This document shows, in pieces, positions 1 to 7,441 of a stretch of DNA of 49,388 bases. Origin of the DNA: Planctomycetota bacterium (GTDB lineage: Bacteria > Planctomycetota > UBA1135 > GCA-002748355); the NCBI GenBank assembly GCA_026984035.1, contig JALSSW010000116.1, positions 1 to 49,388 on the forward strand. The letters are read 5' to 3'. Within the stretch, counting starts at the first letter, position 1. Each line of letters begins with the position of its first letter. The translations under genes and the position numbers were made by a program. Under the pieces are notes generated by a model. The model was not told the DNA's origin and ran no database searches. It worked only from the letters and a program-made list of their open reading frames with translations.

Positions 1-1821
1 GTGCGCAATCAAGGAAACATCAAAAGCCCGACGCTCAAGTTCGGATTTTAAACCTTCTCTTTTCGTCAAGAGATTCAGCCAACGTGCCTTTGCGGCAGCA
101 GCATCTTTCATCGGAGGGACAAAGGTCTGCCAAACTTCTTGCGCAGCAACCTCTTCAAGCACCGAAGAAAAACTCTTCCAACGCAAGCTTCGCACACCCG
201 GAAAACTCTCCCGGGCTTTCCCCTCAGGATTGGATGCCCACAAATAGAGTTCTTCAGGGAGGTCCCCAAGATCTTCAAGACGCGCTTGCAGATTCCAAAG
301 ACCGCGTTTTTGTAAACGGGCAAACAACTTCTGCATCGCGACCCCACTCAACCGAAATACTTTTGCATCCGCAGGGAGTTCGGATTCCAAGGCTTCCGGT
401 CCCACAAAGGCCAGTATATGCCCATTCTTGTCTCCCCCTGCGGCCAAAACCGTCTTCGAGGGAAGATCTCGATCAAGGGGGAGAACCCGTCGATAAGGAA
501 CGAAGGTCCCCCTCACTTCGCGCCACCAAGATTTCCAACGCAGACCATCCACTCCAAAATCAACGCCGGACAATAGCCTAAGGCGCAGCAAAACCTCGTC
601 ATGACAAAGGCTGAGACCCTGGAAAAAGGAATCGATTTTGACCGAATCAATCAATTCGGAGACCAAAGCTTTGGAATCATACCCAGGGAAAAACCCCGAA
701 GAACGATAGCGAGCAGGGTCGCGATAAAAGCGAGTGGCAGCGAGGACTTGGGCCAGATTCCGGCCAAGGGGCTTTCCGCTCAACCGAGCAGGCGCCCAGA
801 GACGCATGACGGCTTGTGGAATAAGATCCCGATCCTGCAAGAGTTCTTGCCGCGCCAAAACCAAGACCCCAAGCGCAACTCCTTCGCCCCGCCCTCCCTT
901 GGATACAAAGGAAACAAGGTCCGGAATTGCCCGCTCCCCCAAACCTTGGAGGGACCTGGCCCCCAGAAGCCGGATCCCAGGATCCTTGTGTTCTAAAAGC
1001 CGCACCAATGGACCCACCGAGAAACTGGCCCGATCGCGAACCCAAGCGGACAAGATCCTAACGGCGGAGATCCGCGTCCCCTTTTTTCCATCCAGGAGAA
1101 GATCTTGAATCCGGCTGAGATCCTCGACCTCGGGCCGGGATGTCAGCCAATGTTCCGCAGCCATCCGCACAGGTTTTTTCATCGAAGAGAGTAAAAGGAA
1201 GGCCACCCTCCGCTTCTCTTTTCCACTCAAGCTTAGAAGTGCTTTGACAATACTATCTGTCCGAGCCCCCAGCTTGCGACCATGCAAAACCGCCTGTAAC
1301 ACAGGAGCTGCCCGCTTGTCTTGGTATGCCCCCCAAACCTCGGCAATCCGTTTCAGGCGCTCGGGTTTCATCGAGTACGCCGCGATCCGTATCGTTTCGC
1401 GATCATTTTCGGAGAGCAACCCATAACGGGCGACAAGCTCTTCAATCCCCGCCTTATCCTTTTTCCGTGCCAAGGCAGCTTCAAAGGCTTCCAGGCCTTG
1501 AAGAGAATGCCCAGACTTTGAACCCCTTAGCTTGGGCTTCAACTTTGAGGGTTTCTCCTTCCCTGTACCTGAGCTGGCCTTGTTTTTTTTGGGCTTTACG
1601 GGGAGCACCAAGCCACGCTTGCTCCGCCCTTTCCCACCTAATACTTTGGGTAAATTACCGGAATTCTGAAGCATTTCTCCAAGGGGCGGAAACAGACCCC
1701 TCATGGCACATAGAGAGTCAGCTTCGATCTCCATAAAAGGACTTCCAGCCGAAACCGGCCCTAAAACCAAAGCAGCCGCAAAGACCAAGGCCAACGGCCG
1801 ACACATAATGGACTTCCTCAT
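1..1821 (-). CDS. Secreted HEAT-repeat protein, C-terminus beyond window edge
   Basis: Reading the minus strand from an ATG at 1821 gives an open frame of 607 codons that reaches the first base of the window without a stop, so the 3' end is missing. The start is supported by GAGGAG about 9 bases upstream and by a signal peptide (MRKSIMCR, a hydrophobic stretch, then a VSA-G cleavage-like site near residue 24). After a Lys/Pro/Ser-rich linker (about residues 55-100), residues 110-330 look like alpha-helical HEAT-type repeats, for example GPLVRLLEHKDPGIRLLGAR. Around residue 430 is a WKSWW motif that recurs as WKRWW in the HEAT-VWA protein at 12.8-14.7 kb. The C-terminal 170 residues are not recognised. 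HEAT repeats normally mediate protein contacts; the actual role is unknown. It is divergent from the selenothioredoxin gene. Confidence 0.8.
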   Translation of the reverse strand, partial: MRKSIMCRPLALVFAAALVLGPVSAGSPFMEIEADSLCAMRGLFPPLGEMLQNSGNLPKVLGGKGRSKRGLVLPVKPKKNKASSGTGKEKPSKLKPKLRGSKSGHSLQGLEAFEAALARKKDKAGIEELVARYGLLSENDRETIRIAAYSMKPERLKRIAEVWGAYQDKRAAPVLQAVLHGRKLGARTDSIVKALLSLSGKEKRRVAFLLLSSMKKPVRMAAEHWLTSRPEVEDLSRIQDLLLDGKKGTRISAVRILSAWVRDRASFSVGPLVRLLEHKDPGIRLLGARSLQGLGERAIPDLVSFVSKGGRGEGVALGVLVLARQELLQDRDLIPQAVMRLWAPARLSGKPLGRNLAQVLAATRFYRDPARYRSSGFFPGYDSKALVSELIDSVKIDSFFQGLSLCHDEVLLRLRLLSGVDFGVDGLRWKSWWREVRGTFVPYRRVLPLDRDLPSKTVLAAGGDKNGHILAFVGPEALESELPADAKVFRLSGVAMQKLFARLQKRGLWNLQARLEDLGDLPEELYLWASNPEGKARESFPGVRSLRWKSFSSVLEEVAAQEVWQTFVPPMKDAAAAKARWLNLLTKREGLKSELERRAFDVSLIAH

Positions 1822-2017
1822 CCAGGGTTCTCCTCATCCAGCATTTCGCCCTTAAACCTGTCTCCAAGGGCCAAAATGGCGAGGAAAGAGCATAGCACCG
1901 AAGAGGAAACAATGCATCGGATCCAAAAACGCTGGGAAACCTCCGATTCAAGGAGTCCTTGGCACATTTCCCCAACGCAAGGGAGAATCAAACAGACCTT
2001 TCCCATAGAATCCCCCC

Positions 2018-3157
2018 ATGAAAACCACTCTTTTTCTTTGGGGAGCCCTACTGCTCCTTTCTCCAAATGGTTTAGCGCAGGATACCTCAATTGCTGGCAC
2101 ATCCAGCGGAACCACCACCGCCAAACCCAAATCCCAAGGGGTTTTTGATCTCCTTCACCACGAGTTTGTGAAGGCTAGAGTCAACTTCAGCGCCAAGCTC
2201 AAGGAACTACGAAAGTCCAAAGCTTACATCGAAGCCCGGAAAACCCGAGACTTCAAGGCTCTCAAAGCTTTGATGGCCAAGATCCCAAAGCCGGGCCCCC
2301 AGATCCTTCCCCGCTTTCTCGAAGAAGCTGAAAAGGTCAAAGGAACCCCAGAGGAAGCCAAACTTCTCTTCTTTGTCCTTGGGAATAGCGGACGGAATCA
2401 AGCCCTCCGAGAAAAGGTCTTCAATTCCCTCAAAGCACGCCACTTTGATTCCAAAGGTTGGGGTCCCTATCTCCAGAGCCTTCCCTGGATCCTCCCTAAA
2501 AAGAAAGCAAAGGCCTTCATCGCCAAGCTAGCAAAGGAAAGCCCCCATCCAGAAATCCGGATCATGGCAAGATATTTGGCAGCCATCTCCGTCAAACGAG
2601 ACCGAAGGGCTTCTCAAAACGCTAAGGATGCTGCGGCCAAGACCCTCGAAGAAATCCGGACTCAATATCCCGATTCTTTGCCCGGAATGAGCTTGAACGC
2701 CAAAACTTTCATCAAAAACCATCTTCAAATCGGTATGAAAGCTCCCGATATCATTGGCACGGATGTGTATGGGAAACCCATGAAACTGTCGGATTTCTTG
2801 GGACGCGTCGTCGTCATCGACTTCTGGGGAGATTGGTGAGGCCCTTGCCGGGGCATGTACCCTCACGAGCGGTCGCTCGTGAAGAAGCTCAAGGATAAAC
2901 CTTTTACTCTTGTCGGCGTCAACAGTGATAAGGACCTTCTCTATCTACATGAAAGAATGAAGGCTGAAAACATTACCTGGCCTTCCTTTACCAATGGGCC
3001 CTTTGGACCCCTCGGACCGATCGCCGCCAAATGGGGAGTGGGGGGCTGGCCAACGATTTACATCCTGGACCACAAGGGAGTCATCCGCTTCAAAAACAAG
3101 CGAGGTCAAGCAATGGAAGAGGCGGTTGAGAAACTTCTCGCTGAAATGGAGAAATAG
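2018..3157 (+). CDS. Secreted TlpA/thioredoxin-like selenoprotein (UGPC active site, in-frame TGA)
   Basis: The frame from ATG 2018 (signal peptide MKTTLFLWG...LAQ) runs to a TGA at 2837-2839 and continues in the same frame to TAG at 3157. Read through, it is 379 residues with Sec274. Residues 25-230 are a charged, mostly helical region of unknown function. Residues 236-379 are a TlpA-type thioredoxin domain: IGMKAPDI, LSDFLGRVVVIDFW, then GDW-U-GPC-RGMYPHE, and GGWPTIYILD with the conserved cis-Pro. The TGA replaces the nucleophilic first Cys of the family's WCGPC; the resolving Cys277 is intact. Both halves of the fold are well conserved on each side of the TGA, which argues against decay. 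Expected role: periplasmic thiol-disulfide or peroxide-related redox chemistry. Decoding would need SelB, SelC and SelA/SelD elsewhere in the genome. The main alternative is a C-to-A error turning TGC into TGA, but the downstream hairpin makes recoding much more likely. Confidence 0.85.
2863..2882 (+). promoter_or_regulatory. Bacterial SECIS hairpin for Sec insertion
   Basis: TCACGAGC (2863-2870), loop GGTC (2871-2874) and GCTCGTGA (2875-2882) form a perfect 8-bp stem. The loop starts 31 bases after the TGA at 2837-2839. Bacterial SECIS elements lie inside the coding region just after the UGA and have a small stem whose loop begins with G; the E. coli fdhF loop also contains GGUC. The element overlaps the codons for the family-conserved PHERSLVK stretch. 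There is no bulged U in the stem as in fdhF, but SECIS elements vary between phyla. Confidence 0.75.
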
Positions 3158-3176
3158 AAAAACTGGGAAGGGATTC

Positions 3177-3214
3177 GGGGGTAGCCCACAGGTTTCCCCT
3201 GGGCACCAGCCCCC
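3177..3214. terminator. Possible bidirectional terminator between convergent genes
   Basis: GGGGG (3177-3181) pairs with CCCCC (3210-3214). Inside, GCCCA-CA-GG faces CCTGGGC. This gives a GC-rich two-part hairpin exactly between the convergent selenothioredoxin and GT9 genes. On the minus strand a GTTTTTC run follows some 20 bases after the stem; on the plus strand there is no T-run. Judged from pairing alone. Confidence 0.35.
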
Positions 3215-4323
3215 TATGGATCCTTCCCCCCATTCCCATTCTCCCTACCCCGACCTTTACCCTCATCCAAGATTTCCCGCGCAGCCTCAAAAACTTCCCC
3301 GGGTTTCAAATCCACCATGCATTCATGCCCCAAAGGGCAAACCTTCAAATGGCAAGGTCCACAATCCAGTTCATGCCTCAGGATTGTCGCCTTTTCCAAA
3401 TTCCGATTTGTATACCCCGGATGAGTCGGTCCCATTAGGACCACATGCGGCGTATCAAAGGCAACCGCCACATGCCTAGGTCCTGAATCCGTTGTGACCA
3501 TCAGGGCCGTGCGTGCAAGGACCGCTTTTAGCTCTTGAAGGCTCAGGACAGGATCCCGAACAATAAAAATTCTCGCACTTGTAAGGCTCCGCACCTCCTC
3601 TGCCATTCCTTCTTCCCCCGGGCCGGGGGTCAGCACAAGCTGGAGGTTGGGGAATTCATCTGCCAGCTGTTCTGCCAGCCGGGCCCAATGCAGCGAGGGC
3701 CAGAGCTTGGAAGGGCCAAAGGCCGCCCCCGGGCTGAGCACAACAAAGGCTCGCGCAAGGTCCACCCCTGCTTCCTCCAACCTCCGGGCTCCCTGCGACT
3801 CCTCTTGGGCGGAGAGCCGAAGAATCGGCTTCGTGCCCACCCGAGGCATTTCCAGCAAATCGCAGAGGCCAAACCAATAATCGATCATGGGAAATGGTTC
3901 CCGGCGAGGCCCCCACCGCTTTTTGTCCCTCCGCTTCGGAGGCTTGGCCATCAATCCATGGGTCATCAACAACCTCCGGCCCTGCAAATAGCCGATTCGT
4001 TGAGGGACACCCCCCATCAAGGCCGCAAGGGCAGTCCGCGGCGAGTTTGGAAAGAGAAAGGCCAGGTCAAACTTCCCTTGCCGTAGGAGCTTGGCCTCCG
4101 CAAGAAGCCCTCTCCACCCCTTGGCGGAAGGAAGATCGAGGTAAGAATCAAAGGACTTGGATCCACTCATGATCCCCCTATGGCCTTTTTTGATTCCACA
4201 GACGATCTCGGCTTGGATCCAGTGCGCCCGGATTCGAGCAAAAGCAGGGGTTGCCATGATGACATCCCCCAGCCAATTCGGAGCCCGGACATAGATTTTG
4301 TGGACTTCCTCCCCTTTTTTCAT
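3214..4323 (-). CDS. Glycosyltransferase family 9, heptosyltransferase II-like
   Basis: 369 residues from ATG 4323. The frame is open to a TTG at 4377, but MKKGEEVHKIYVRAPNWLGD starts like the family, so the ATG is preferred; no clear Shine-Dalgarno is seen at either. RAPNWLGDVIMATPA near the N-terminus is the acceptor-side motif of WaaF/RfaF enzymes. LSPGAAFGPSKLWP and TTDSGPRHVAVAFDTP with LMGPTHP are the nucleotide-sugar binding motifs of the C-terminal GT-B half. A Cys-rich ELDCGPCHLKVCPLGHEC segment near the C-terminus is common in GT9 members. It probably transfers ADP-heptose or a related sugar to the lipopolysaccharide inner core at the cytoplasmic face of the inner membrane. Acceptor and sugar cannot be read from sequence. 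It fits with the Kdo-kinase-like gene at 14.7-15.5 kb. Confidence 0.85.
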   Translation of the reverse strand: MKKGEEVHKIYVRAPNWLGDVIMATPAFARIRAHWIQAEIVCGIKKGHRGIMSGSKSFDSYLDLPSAKGWRGLLAEAKLLRQGKFDLAFLFPNSPRTALAALMGGVPQRIGYLQGRRLLMTHGLMAKPPKRRDKKRWGPRREPFPMIDYWFGLCDLLEMPRVGTKPILRLSAQEESQGARRLEEAGVDLARAFVVLSPGAAFGPSKLWPSLHWARLAEQLADEFPNLQLVLTPGPGEEGMAEEVRSLTSARIFIVRDPVLSLQELKAVLARTALMVTTDSGPRHVAVAFDTPHVVLMGPTHPGYTNRNLEKATILRHELDCGPCHLKVCPLGHECMVDLKPGEVFEAAREILDEGKGRGRENGNGGKDP

Positions 4324-4484
4324 GAGAGAGAGGTTACGCCCGAAAGGAATGCCCTCCAAGCGATGCCTTGGTCCCAAACCTCATGAAAAACATAAAAGCT
4401 CTCAAGAAGGATCGTCGCAGCGTATTCCCAGAGGGGTGAGAAGGGGCTAAGATCCCGGTTTTCCCTCAATTTCCCCGATTCCAC

Positions 4485-4542
4485 AGCAGCTTCGCTTTAT
4501 GGGACATTCCTTCAAGGAAAAGTTCGTGAGCCATAAGCTGCT
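4485..4542 (+). promoter_or_regulatory. Nested inverted repeat upstream of tex
   Basis: AGCAGC (4485-4490) and TTATGG (4497-4502), separated by six bases, pair with CCATAA (4531-4536) and GCTGCT (4537-4542). Between them lies a small palindrome, TTCCTT-C-AAGGAA. The structure ends 23 bases before the tex ATG, so it could be a 5' UTR fold or an operator. No known riboswitch is recognised. Confidence 0.25.
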
Positions 4543-4565
4543 CGCCTCGAAACGATAAGCTTTCC

Positions 4566-7427
4566 ATGGCCCAAAACTCACCAAACGAATCTTCTCTCCA
4601 ACTTCCTTCTATCGAAGAACGCATTTCTCGACGACTCTCCCAAGAGTTTGACAGCCCCAAAGAGTCCATGAGCCACTTCCTCGCGCTGCTCAAGGATGGC
4701 TGGACCATTCCCTACTTATCCCGCTTCCGTAAGCAGGAACTGGAGGGAATGAACGAAAAGCGGATGTTTGAGATCCGTGAGCGATACCGGGACATCTCGC
4801 TCCTTGAGGAACGAAAGACGCACCTTTGCGAAAAAGCTGAGTCTCTCGGGATCGCAGATGAGCAGATGATCGCCCACATCCTGAGTTTCAAGGACATCGA
4901 CCTCCTCGATGCTCTGTTTTCCTCCCTTCTGCAAGAAGAACAAAGCGTGGGAGCCAAAGGTCGTGCAGCCGACTTAACCCCGCTTGCAAGGAAGCTGCAT
5001 TCCAAGGACGTTGAAGAGAATCAGGCTCCCCTGGATTTAGCTGCGGCATTTGTAGACGAAGCAAAGGGAATTCCAGATGCAAAGACCGCTCTCGAGTGGA
5101 CCAAAGGGATCTTGACGGAGGAGATCATCCTCGAACCGGGACTCTTGGAGAACCTTCTGAAAGCCGCCATCGTTCGCGCCAAGAAAACCGGAAACAAGAA
5201 AACGCCCAAAGAATTTGTCCGCTTCGCCGACTATGAGAAAGCAGCAAACCAGGTCTCCTGGAACGACGTTCTTCTCCTTCAAAAGGCCAGTCGAAAAGGC
5301 TTTATTGATCTCTTTATCGGTGTCCCGGACGAACGCGCCCACCTCGTTCTAACACAGCAATTTGTTCCTCATCTCACCGATCCCTCCAGTCCCCTTCGAA
5401 GCTTCTGGGACGCTCTCCTACGAGAAGTTTGGGAGGGCCACCTCCGAAAGCCTTTCTTGACGGCTATCCACCGGGACCTCAAAAACAGAGCAGATGCAAC
5501 TGCTGCTAAAATCTTTTCGCAAACCTACCAACGTACTTTGATGGCCCCCCCCATCCCCGGGGTTGTGATCGCCGGGGTGCTTCCTGCTATGCGCAAGCCC
5601 ATCCGGGCAGCAGCCATCGATGCCCATGGAAGGATCTTGGGAGCCCAAAGCCTCCAGGCCTCCAAGCCGGAACTTCGAGAAGAAGCCAAAAAAAACTTCC
5701 GCAGCTTTTGTGAAGAACATGGAGTAGAAGTCATCGCTGTCGGCTCGGGACCCGGATGCCGTGAGGCGGAAAGTTTTTTAATGGAAGCTGTGTTCGGAAT
5801 GGACAAACGTCCCCAGTTTTTGACCGTTCCCGAAGATGAAGCAGTGGCCCTTGCGCGTAAAGAGTTCAAAGGCGTGGACCTTCCGAAGGCTAAAGCTGCC
5901 ATCCTTGCTAGGCGCGTTCAAAACCCTCTTACTGAATGGGGGCGTTTCGAAGCTGATAAGGTCCCCTTGGGTTATGCCCAGGATGAGGTACGCCCGAGTA
6001 CACTCAACCTGATCCTCGATGACGTTCGGGAAAGAGACCTCCATCAAGTTGGGGTTGACCTGAGAACGGCCCCGGTGGGCATCCTTTCTAAAATCAGTGG
6101 ATTGGACCGCGAAAGTGCCGGCACAATCGCGAAGAAAAGGACATCCCAGGAGGGGATTTCCACCCTAAAGAGCCTTGTGGACCAAGGGGTCCTCACGGAA
6201 CAACAATATGAACTCTCGGCCCCCTTTCTACGCCTTGCCGGAGGCGAGGAACCTCTCGATGCGACACGCATCCCCCCCTCCCTCTTTGGGCTTGTGGATC
6301 AGATGGCCAGTTCGATTGGACTCACCCGCGGACAGCTTCTCTTGTCTCCCGAAAACTTGGGGCGTATCCCAAAGGAAGCCTTTGATCGAGAATCCCTCCC
6401 CAAGCAGATCTATGATTTTATCATCCACGAATTGCGAAAGCCCTTTCAGGATCCGCGGGATCCTTTCATCAAAATCGACTTTCCCTCAGATCTAAAAAGT
6501 AAGGAGGATCTCTTCATGGGAAGAGAAGTGAAGGGGAGAGTCCTTCGGTTCACAAGCACGGGAGCCATCCTCGACATTGGTGCGGCTCCTGCAGGATTTC
6601 TGCACCGAAGTCAGATGGCACGGGAAGTCATTAGAAACCCTTCACGCTTCTTCCACGTCGGCCAAGTCCTTGATGTCCGTATCCTCGATGTGGACCCTAA
6701 AACAGGTGAAATCTGGCTGACCAAAAAACCCGGTGAAATTCGTAAGATTCAGCGAACCCTAGGGGATGTTGTTGAAGGCAAAAAAGGCCCTGGCGCGGAA
6801 GTGGTCAGCTTCGGCGCGGGGCGACGGGACGAAGGGAGGGGCCGCTCCCGGGTGGCATCCGCTGGCGGCTTTGGCCGCCGCGACGGAAGACAGGGGGGCC
6901 ATGGCACGGGAAGCCGCAAACCTGGGGGACGGGGCGATCGCCGTGATTCCTGGGATCGCAAAGGTGCAGGCCGAAGCGGAGGAAAACTCCGAGGACCTAT
7001 TACTGTGGAGAGCAAAAACCTGGACGAGGCCGTCCTTGAAGAACGGGGTTTTAAAGGTGAATTGACCAGTTTTGGGGCTCTTGCCGCTCTACTGAAAGGC
7101 AAAGATAAGGAAAAGGCCAAGCCTGAAAAAGAAGCTCCTAAAAAAGCAGAGGGCACAGCTAAAGAACCAACAAAGCCAGACAGCATTGAGACGAAGGCCC
7201 AGCCCAAGACTGCCAAAAAGGAAGAAACCTCGACTCTCCCCTCTGAAGCATCTCTGGAGCCTTCGGGGGAAGAACAAGCTCCCGCACAGAGGACTCCAGG
7301 ACAGAAATCGCCAGAGCAGAAGGAGGAACAAACTTCTCAAGCCAGCGCAGAAACCGGGCAGCCACAATCCGAAGAGAAGAAAGCTGAGGGAGACCCAGGG
7401 AGTTTCGGTGACTCTTTTGTTTCCTAA
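4566..7427 (+). CDS. tex: Tex-family S1 RNA-binding transcription accessory protein
   Basis: 953 residues, against roughly 720-780 for typical Tex; the excess is a C-terminal tail. The N-terminal helical domain carries the family pattern (LLKDGWTIPYLSRFRKQ; IRERYRDISLLEERK). A YqgF/RNase H-like fold starts near residue 345 (AAIDAHGRILGAQ, EVIAVGSGPGCREAE). Helix-hairpin-helix segments follow at about 495-580 (TAPVGILSKISGLDRESAG). An S1 domain lies at about 652-722 (GREVKGRVLRFTSTGAILDIG). From residue 735 onward the tail is low complexity: first Arg/Gly-rich, then Lys/Glu/Pro/Thr/Ser-rich. Tex binds nucleic acid and is linked to transcription and RNA handling in the cytoplasm; its exact task is unsettled. 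The S41 peptidase gene begins 14 bases after its stop, so the two are probably cotranscribed. Confidence 0.93.
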   Translation: MAQNSPNESSLQLPSIEERISRRLSQEFDSPKESMSHFLALLKDGWTIPYLSRFRKQELEGMNEKRMFEIRERYRDISLLEERKTHLCEKAESLGIADEQMIAHILSFKDIDLLDALFSSLLQEEQSVGAKGRAADLTPLARKLHSKDVEENQAPLDLAAAFVDEAKGIPDAKTALEWTKGILTEEIILEPGLLENLLKAAIVRAKKTGNKKTPKEFVRFADYEKAANQVSWNDVLLLQKASRKGFIDLFIGVPDERAHLVLTQQFVPHLTDPSSPLRSFWDALLREVWEGHLRKPFLTAIHRDLKNRADATAAKIFSQTYQRTLMAPPIPGVVIAGVLPAMRKPIRAAAIDAHGRILGAQSLQASKPELREEAKKNFRSFCEEHGVEVIAVGSGPGCREAESFLMEAVFGMDKRPQFLTVPEDEAVALARKEFKGVDLPKAKAAILARRVQNPLTEWGRFEADKVPLGYAQDEVRPSTLNLILDDVRERDLHQVGVDLRTAPVGILSKISGLDRESAGTIAKKRTSQEGISTLKSLVDQGVLTEQQYELSAPFLRLAGGEEPLDATRIPPSLFGLVDQMASSIGLTRGQLLLSPENLGRIPKEAFDRESLPKQIYDFIIHELRKPFQDPRDPFIKIDFPSDLKSKEDLFMGREVKGRVLRFTSTGAILDIGAAPAGFLHRSQMAREVIRNPSRFFHVGQVLDVRILDVDPKTGEIWLTKKPGEIRKIQRTLGDVVEGKKGPGAEVVSFGAGRRDEGRGRSRVASAGGFGRRDGRQGGHGTGSRKPGGRGDRRDSWDRKGAGRSGGKLRGPITVESKNLDEAVLEERGFKGELTSFGALAALLKGKDKEKAKPEKEAPKKAEGTAKEPTKPDSIETKAQPKTAKKEETSTLPSEASLEPSGEEQAPAQRTPGQKSPEQKEEQTSQASAETGQPQSEEKKAEGDPGSFGDSFVS

Positions 7428-7441
7428 CAACAAAAATACCA

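Noticed and set aside
84..1736. Plus-strand open frames in the first 1.8 kb
   Set aside because: They are shadows. The minus strand holds one uninterrupted 607-codon frame with a signal peptide, ribosome binding site and HEAT pattern.
2018..3157. Two separate genes, or a pseudogene broken by TGA (2018-2839 and 2855-3157)
   Set aside because: The frame is unchanged across the TGA, both halves are conserved parts of one thioredoxin fold, the TGA is at the catalytic Cys position, and a SECIS-like hairpin follows. The second part has no ribosome binding site of its own.
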